Below, in pieces: positions 57,528-64,000 of a stretch of 64,000 nucleotides of DNA. Position 1 is the stretch's first letter; each line of letters starts with the position of its first letter. Below the pieces are notes generated by a model. The model saw only the letters and a program-made list of their open reading frames with translations. It did not search any database and was not told the origin of the DNA. A program made the position numbers and the translations under genes. Source of the DNA: Enhygromyxa salina (GTDB lineage Bacteria; Myxococcota_A; Polyangia; Nannocystales; Nannocystaceae); contig NZ_JMCC02000002.1 in NCBI RefSeq assembly GCF_000737335.2, forward strand, positions 116,690 through 180,689. The letters run 5' to 3'.

Positions 57528-58460
57528 CTATCGGAGGGCGCTTGCGATGTAGAAGACGAAGCCGCGGGCGGCGGTGAAGCGGTTGGCTTCGACGGCTTCA
57601 ACGAAGTCGGTTAGCCAGCGGTGGGTGGCGGACCAGCCGATCTCGAACTGTTCGGGGGTGCCGTTGGCGGCGGCGTGGAGGCGGCGGGCGTCGTGCTCGG
57701 TGGCGGCGATGATCGAGATGCCTTGGCGGGCCCAGGCCAGCTCTTGGCTGATCGCCATGCGCATGCTGGGATCGGTGTAGGGGGGGACGAGCTGCATGCA
57801 GCGATCGTTGGTGTGGCAGCGGATCTGGGTGAGGCCGGCGGCGGCGAACAGGCCGGGGAGTTGGTGGCCGATGCGCTCGTCGCCCTCGCCGAGGGTGCGC
57901 TTGCCTTTTTGGCAGCGCTGGACGAAGCGGATGATCTCGACGGTGTCTTCGTCGCTGGTGGGGAGCGAGGTCCCGAGCAGGGCGAGATTGCCGGCGAGGT
58001 TGTCGGGCTCGCAGGTGATCAAGATCCCGCCGGGGCGCAGCACTCGTCGCATCTCGGCGATCACGGCGGCAGCGTCGGCGACGTGGATGAGGACGGTCTG
58101 ACAGGTGACCACGTCGAAGCTGGCGTCGGCGAAGGGCAGGGCCTCGGCCCGACCGGTGACGAACTCGCAGCGAGGCCCGTGGGGGCGCGCGTTGGCTCGG
58201 GCGCGGGCGAGCTCGAGGAAGTTGGGCTCGGCGTCGACGCCAGTCAGACGCGCGTGGGTGGGCATGTGGTCGAGCAGGGTCAGACCCCAGTGGCCCGCGC
58301 CGCAGCCAACGTCGAGGACGTGGGCGCGCTCGTGCAAGCCCCAGCGCTTGGCCATGAGCTCGAGGAAGTCTTGGTTCCACCACAGATCCCGGTACCCGCC
58401 GTCAAATCCGGCGAGCTCGGCGTAGCGTTGTGGGTCGGCGTATTCGGGTGCGTCAGTCAT
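57528..58460 (-). CDS. Class I SAM-dependent methyltransferase
   Basis: The product is 310 aa from the ATG at 58460; ATGs further upstream add a poorly conserved leader. Motif I is HVLDVGCGAGHWGLTLLDHM (about 44-63), the acidic end of strand 2 is LTGVDAEPNFLELARARA, motif for strand 4 is FDVVTCQTVLIHV (about 120-132), and LRPGGILITCEPDNLAG follows. These are the hallmarks of UbiE/COQ5-like small-molecule methyltransferases. The C-terminal cap (QLVPPYTDPSMRMAISQELA) may select the substrate, which is unknown. Cytoplasmic. Confidence 0.9.
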   Translation of the reverse strand: MTDAPEYADPQRYAELAGFDGGYRDLWWNQDFLELMAKRWGLHERAHVLDVGCGAGHWGLTLLDHMPTHARLTGVDAEPNFLELARARANARPHGPRCEFVTGRAEALPFADASFDVVTCQTVLIHVADAAAVIAEMRRVLRPGGILITCEPDNLAGNLALLGTSLPTSDEDTVEIIRFVQRCQKGKRTLGEGDERIGHQLPGLFAAAGLTQIRCHTNDRCMQLVPPYTDPSMRMAISQELAWARQGISIIAATEHDARRLHAAANGTPEQFEIGWSATHRWLTDFVEAVEANRFTAARGFVFYIASALR

Positions 58461-58523
58461 GGTGAGGGGGACCATGGTAGCGAAAACGAGCACGCGCGCC
58501 TAAAACGGACGCGACCAGGTTGC

Positions 58524-59192
58524 CTACGGCGAATCTCCGAACCTGTTGACCGGAGTGTGGCAGTAAGGCTGCTTGTTGTGGTTGACGTAGTAGTTTTGGT
58601 GATAGTCCTCTGCCAGCCAGAAGCTCGCGGCCGGCTCGATCTTGGTCACCACGTCGTAGCCGCGCGCCTCGAGCCGCTGGATCAGCGCCTGCGCAGCCTC
58701 GCGCTGGGCCGGGTCGGTCACGAACACCGCGGACAGGTACTCCGACCCGATGTCTGGCCCTTGCCCGTTGGCCTGGGTGGGGTCGTGGATCTCGAAGAAG
58801 CGCTTGGCGACCGCCCCGTAGCTGACGCGCGCGGGATCAAAGTAGACCCGCACGGTCTCGAGGTGCCCGGTGGTCTCGCTCGACACGTCCGCGTACGAGG
58901 GATTCTCGAGGTGGCCGCCCATGTAGCCCGACTCCACCCGCAAGACCCCGTCGATCTGCTCCATGAAGTGCTCGACGCCCCAAAAGCAACCACCAGCGAA
59001 GTACGCGACGCCGCCGTTGGCCTCGAGCGTGGCGGCGTCGATCGGCGGATCCACGTGGCGGGCGAGCGCGACCTTGGGCTGCTTGGTGATCGGATCCGAG
59101 GTGCGGGCCGCGTCGGTCGAGGGGGAGCTGCAGCTGGACGCGAGGGGCAGCAAGAGCACAGCGAGGGCGACGGCGAGACGAGGTCGGCGCAT
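58524..59192 (-). CDS. msrA: Peptide methionine-S-sulfoxide reductase A, lipoprotein form
   Basis: The product is 222 aa. The leader RRPRLAVALAVLLLPLASSC has a lipobox (LASSC), which is unusual because MsrA is usually cytoplasmic. The catalytic motif is YFAGGCFWGVEHFMEQIDGV, with the nucleophile Cys in GCFW, and the substrate-binding Tyr/Glu/Asp appear in ESGYMGGHLENPSYADVSSE and FFEIHDPTQANGQGPDIGSE. The C-terminal region has only one further Cys (QPYCHTPV), a likely resolving residue. It repairs oxidised Met in exported proteins, fitting a surface with many Cys/Met-rich lipoproteins. Confidence 0.95.
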   Translation of the reverse strand: MRRPRLAVALAVLLLPLASSCSSPSTDAARTSDPITKQPKVALARHVDPPIDAATLEANGGVAYFAGGCFWGVEHFMEQIDGVLRVESGYMGGHLENPSYADVSSETTGHLETVRVYFDPARVSYGAVAKRFFEIHDPTQANGQGPDIGSEYLSAVFVTDPAQREAAQALIQRLEARGYDVVTKIEPAASFWLAEDYHQNYYVNHNKQPYCHTPVNRFGDSP

Positions 59193-59271
59193 GTGCCGAG
59201 TCTACGCCACCAACCTGCCAGTGGTTTCCGGGGCGCCCAGGCCAGACCAGGTCAGGTCAGACCCGGCTGGG

Positions 59272-60462
59272 TCAGCACCTGCACTCTTGCTCGACGCAGG
59301 CGACCACGCGGGACAGACCTTCGGCCAGCTCGTGGGGCCGCGTGAGCAGCGAGAGCACCAGGTGACAGCCCTGCATGTCGTAGAGCGAGCCGGGCTGGGC
59401 CCACAGATCGATGCGCTCGAGCATGCGCAGCACCCAGCCCTCGTCGTCGAGCTCGCCCAGGTGCGGGAGCCGAATGATCGTCGACCAACCGGCTTCAACC
59501 GGGAGCCGCGAGATCGGGCTGTCCTTGATCGCGGCGTCGAGGGTCTCGAGGTTGGACAGCATCCGCCGACGGATCCGGCCCTGCATGGTCTCACTCGCAG
59601 CAAAGATCTTGGGCAGCGCGTGCTGGACCGGGGTCGCGACGTTCAAGTAGGTGTCCGCGATGATCGCCAGGCGCGCGAGCGCGGGGCGGACCAGCTCGTC
59701 GGGTCCGCACGCGACCGTCCACGCCAGCTTGAACTGAGGCAGCGCGGCGACCTTGGACAGACCCGAGAGCACGAAGGTCAAGCACTCACGCTCGCCAACG
59801 ACCGAACCAACGCGGCGCGGGCCGGGGTACAGCGGGTAGTCCGAGAACACCTCGTCGACGATCAGCGCGAGGTCGGCGTTGGTGCACAGGGTCTCGATCT
59901 GATCGAGCTCTTCATGGGTCAGGTACGACCCCGTCGGGTTGTTGGGGGCGACGCAGACCACGGCCTTGACCCGCGAGCCGTAGCGGCGAACCAGCTCGGC
60001 CATCGCGGCGGTGTCGATCCACCAGTGCCCGTCGAAGTTGACCGGGTAGCAGACCAGCTCCACGCGGGCGAGCTCGGCGAGGTAGTCGAGCAGCGGGTAG
60101 CTGGGGCTTGGAACCAGGATCACGTCGCCGGGATCGCACAGCAGCGCGAGCAAGTGGGCGTAGCCCTCGCTGGTGCTGGCCGTCAGGCACACTCGCTCGC
60201 CGCTGATCCGGGTGCCCCGGCGCCCATAGTAGTGGCTGGCGACGGCTTCGCGACCTGCCCGCAACCCGAAGGGCTCGGGCTCGTAGGCCATCGCCCGCGC
60301 GTCGAACAGCTCGGCGTAAAAATCTTCGTCGTAGGCGAGGTCGAGCGTCGTCGGGTTGCTGCACGACAAGTCGAGCGCCGTGCGTCCGCAACTTTGATGG
60401 TGAAGGCGCGCGTGTGCGAGCCGGTTGGGCGAAGCGTCCCATGCCGTCCGATGCGAAAACAT
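59272..60462 (-). CDS. PLP-dependent aminotransferase (class I/II)
   Basis: The product is 396 aa from the ATG at 60462 (an upstream start at 60489 adds nine residues). Fold-type I marks are LDLSCSNPTTLDL, GRRGTRISGERVCLTASTSE, PSPSYPLLDYLAELARVEL, VCVAPNNPTGSYLTHEELDQ, the Asp in ADLALIVDEVFSDYP that holds the pyridine ring, and the Schiff-base Lys in SGLSKVAALPQFKLAW. The usual Arg of the SKxxxxxGxR phosphate-binding motif is Lys here. Substrate range is not apparent; such enzymes act on amino acids. No close partner gene on the strand. Confidence 0.9.
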   Translation of the reverse strand: MFSHRTAWDASPNRLAHARLHHQSCGRTALDLSCSNPTTLDLAYDEDFYAELFDARAMAYEPEPFGLRAGREAVASHYYGRRGTRISGERVCLTASTSEGYAHLLALLCDPGDVILVPSPSYPLLDYLAELARVELVCYPVNFDGHWWIDTAAMAELVRRYGSRVKAVVCVAPNNPTGSYLTHEELDQIETLCTNADLALIVDEVFSDYPLYPGPRRVGSVVGERECLTFVLSGLSKVAALPQFKLAWTVACGPDELVRPALARLAIIADTYLNVATPVQHALPKIFAASETMQGRIRRRMLSNLETLDAAIKDSPISRLPVEAGWSTIIRLPHLGELDDEGWVLRMLERIDLWAQPGSLYDMQGCHLVLSLLTRPHELAEGLSRVVACVEQECRC

Positions 60463-60810
60463 GACTGCCAGACTATTGCATGTGATCACGGATGTGGTCG
60501 TTGCGAAATTGGGACGATATTCATGTGTGTCGTTTTGCCCCCATTCGATACCGAATCAACGACCGCGCGAATGACGACGTTTTGCTGTGACGTCCCTGAT
60601 CCTTCGGACGAGATGTTGGGTGGAAGCTCGTTTGGCAACGTGTGATCGTTGATTGTCGAACTTGCGCATTCACGAGTGGTCGTACGAACAACGACGAGAA
60701 CGGTGAGGCGCACGAACCGCGAGCGCAAACATGGCGCGCCCTCGCTTCGTGTCACCACCCCCGTGTAACCGAGTGGCGCGCGACCGCGGGACCCGAGCTG
60801 CGGGCCTCGC
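60463..60810. other. Intergenic region, no gene seen
   Basis: About 350 bases between two minus-strand genes, with AT-richer sequence at 60463-60720 that probably contains the aminotransferase promoter. No coding frame, hairpin or repeat that I can support. Confidence 0.4.
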
Positions 60811-62873
60811 TCAGCTCTCACGGGGGGGCCGGGAAGGCACCCGCCTGCGTTCTAGCGCGGGCAGCCGCAGCTCGAAGCCCATTGCGGCCCGGCTGCCCAA
60901 GCTGCTACTCGAGCCTGCTTGGGTAGAGAGATTACCACCCTGCAACTCGATGATGCTGGTTGCGATCGGCAGCCCGAGCCCGAGCCCGGTGTGGCCCGGA
61001 AGCCGGAAGAACCCGCGCCGCGCTTGCTCGAGCTCCGCGAGGGGAACGAGCGCGCGTGGGCTGACGACGGAAATGACGATCTCGCGTCCGCCGCTGGGAT
61101 CGCGTTGTGACTCACAGCAAATCTCGATTGTCCCGCTTTGCAGCCCCTCGGCGGCGAACAGCAGCACATTCTCCAGAGCCTGGGTCGTGCGGTAAGGGTC
61201 GGCGAACGCGGGCGGCAGTCCCGGGGCGAAGCTGGTCTCGAACTCGATTGGTTGATCGATGCGCACCCGCGCGCGGCGAATCGCGCGCGAGATCAAGGTG
61301 GCTGGGGGCGATGGCTCGCGGTGCAGCTCCATCCGCCCGGCCTCGATCTTGGCGGTATCGAGAATGTCGTCGATCTGCTGGAGCAGGTCTTTGCCCGTTC
61401 GGTGGATGGTGCCGACCATCTCGAGCTGTTGGGCCTCGAGCTCGCCCTCGATGCCAGTCGTGAGCAACTCGCTGAAGCCGAGCACCGAATTGAGCGGTGA
61501 GCGCAGGTCGTGGCTCATGTTGGCCAAGAACTGGCTCTTGAGACGGTCGGCTTCATGGCCGTGCTCGATCAGCACATACTTGTGGACGTTGGCGTCGGTG
61601 ATGCGACTAACGAGGCGATCGACGGCCGCCACGAGCCCTCGCAGCTCCGCGGTGGCGAAGGTCTCGACCGCCATCGGCTCGGGGATCTCGCCGTCTGCGA
61701 CCGCCGCGACTTGGCGGCTTGCACGCCCGAGATCCCGCTCGACGTCACGAAGCAGCAACACCAACGCGACGTAGCCAATGATCAGCGCGAGCGCGACAAT
61801 CGCCAACCATGTCGATAGTGGCGTCGACGCGCGCGGGTGGAGGGCGACGTATGCGACACTTCGTGACCCTTCGTCGGTTGCGATTACATGATCGACGTGG
61901 CCGTCTTGGTCGAGATCAACCAACCCGCGCGCTTCACCAAGGTGATCCGGGACGCTGCCCAACCGCTCGGACGGGGTGACCAGACCCCGGTCGGGATGCT
62001 GGGTTAACATCCCGTCAATCGTTGAACGATCACCCGACCGCGCGGACCCGAGCAGAGCGAGCGCCGCACGCTCTGCCACCTCGCTCGCTTCGACGAGCGC
62101 AACCCGCTCGGTCCAGAGCGCGCCAGCGAGCACCGGGACGATCACGGCACCGAGCAGCGCGAGCCCAGCCGGGCCGCCAAGCCGCAGAACCAGGCTGCGA
62201 CGGTTGGGCAGGGCGAGCGGATCTGGACGTGGCGCGGCCACGTATTCTGGCACCAGCATCGCGCGGATCCGGCTGGTCGCCAGGCTCACGAGCGGGGCGA
62301 GCGAGGCCAGCGAGAGGGTCACGATCGTGACGAGGGTGCCCGTGTCGACGTTGGCGCTGCGAGCGATCAACATGGCGACGGCGAGGGTTGCGACGGTCAG
62401 CCAGACACAGAAGCTCGTGGCGGCGATCCGCGGCATCGCCAACAGTTCGCGAAACCCGATCTCGACCTCGGGATCTGGATCCGCGGCGACCTGCGCCGGG
62501 CGAGCCTCGCTGGCTTGGGTGGTGGTTGCCCGCGCCCGGCGGTCGCGAATGATCAGCAGCGGCCACACCAGCAGCGAGGGCGCGCCCGCCAAGCCCAGCG
62601 GCAGCGGGCTCGGGCCAAGATCACCGTCAGGACGCGGCCAGCGAATTCGCGGGAGCCGCAGGGCCACGTGCACGGCGTTGGCAACCAGCGCTGCGCCTGC
62701 CAGGCCGATCATCAGGGGCAGGGTCAGCCCGCGCGAGAGGGCGGCGAGGGCCTGGGTCTCGAGGCTTAGCGCGACCCAGATCGCCAGCCAGCCAAGCTGA
62801 ACCATACCGAGCAGCGCGAGCAAGCCGACGACGCGCTGCTCGACCGCGAGCCGGCCAAACACCGGCCGCGAGC

Positions 62874-62877
<4 letters not shown>
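60811..62877 (-). CDS. Membrane histidine kinase with degenerate ATP-binding domain
   Basis: The product is 688 aa. The ATG at 62877 overlaps the upstream kinase stop (ATGA) and follows GGAGGG. The N-terminal 370 residues contain about six hydrophobic segments (GLLALLGMVQLGWLAIWVAL, LTLPLMIGLAGAALVANAVH, SFCVWLTVATLAVAMLIA, and others), a periplasmic part with LVDLDQDGHVDHVIATDEGS, then a HAMP-like linker. HisKA has its His in LANMSHDLRSPLNSVLGFSE (about 465). In the ATPase domain the N-box region is ALENVLLFAAEGLQSG and G2 reads GHTGLGLGLPIA, but the G1 DxGxG is absent (VVSPRALVPLAEL). ATP binding may be impaired; it may act as phosphatase or heterodimer partner of the upstream kinase. Confidence 0.85.

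Positions 62878-64000
<1,123 letters not shown>

Overview
The window looks like a chromosomal segment of a myxobacterium, most probably of the Nannocystaceae (Nannocystis/Plesiocystis-like). The evidence is very high GC with strong third-position G/C bias, many lipoproteins whose signal peptide is followed by an acidic Gly-Asp repeat linker, paired DUF1592/DUF1552 genes, TIGR02996-type leucine-rich-repeat proteins, a CPCC Cys-rich protein, a BRCT-SUKH fusion, and several PAS/B12/phosphorelay modules. No rRNA, tRNA, insertion sequence or CRISPR array was found. The taxonomy is inference from gene content only.

Left end (1-4400): a retron defence operon. A HEAT/ARM-repeat protein (cut by the window edge), a winged-helix/SWIM-like/WGR protein and a retron reverse transcriptase are translationally coupled. 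This is the gene set of the group called type XIII in the published retron classification (ARM + WHSWIM + RT). Immediately downstream lie two tandem copies of what I read as the msr-msd non-coding RNA, 301 bp apart. Their flanks and 26-nt loops are nearly identical. The 26 variable base pairs of the long msd stem differ at 17 positions between copies and are fully compensated in both. Each copy also has its own, sequence-unrelated a1/a2 closing duplex. This duplicated, stem-diversified retron RNA is the most interesting item in the window.

4451-16564: a NhaP2-type antiporter, a histidine-kinase remnant, a LamG-like lipoprotein, a carboxypeptidase-regulatory-like repeat protein, an alpha/beta hydrolase, a nucleotidyltransferase-fold protein, a CPCC protein, a BRCT-BRCT-SUKH protein and a leucine-rich-repeat protein. 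16565-32313: a di-haem cytochrome c lipoprotein, a serpin lipoprotein, an amidohydrolase, a CNNM/CorC-type membrane protein, a small subtilase and several unknown membrane or exported proteins. Decayed genes are interspersed at about 18.4-19.0 kb and 23.3-24.0 kb.

32654-37677: two GMC oxidoreductases in one operon, the larger fused to an alpha/beta hydrolase whose nucleophile position is Cys. 37678-38370 carries dispersed intergenic repeats related to a tandem 174-bp-period repeat at 57163-57493. 38371-47 kb: a ferritin-like lipoprotein, a coupled signalling operon (ABM-PAS histidine kinase, response regulator with Zn ribbon, B12-binding protein), a catalytically dead ClpP-like protein and a dimethylglycine/sarcosine-dehydrogenase-like enzyme. 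46877-51292 is a three-gene exported-protein operon (DUF1592, DUF1552, beta-propeller lipoprotein).

51348-64000: a beta carbonic anhydrase, a lysyl-oxidase-domain lipoprotein with its full Cu/LTQ motif set, three small exported or unknown proteins, a methyltransferase, a lipoprotein MsrA, a PLP aminotransferase and two overlapping histidine kinases, one with a degenerate ATP-binding domain and one running off the window edge.
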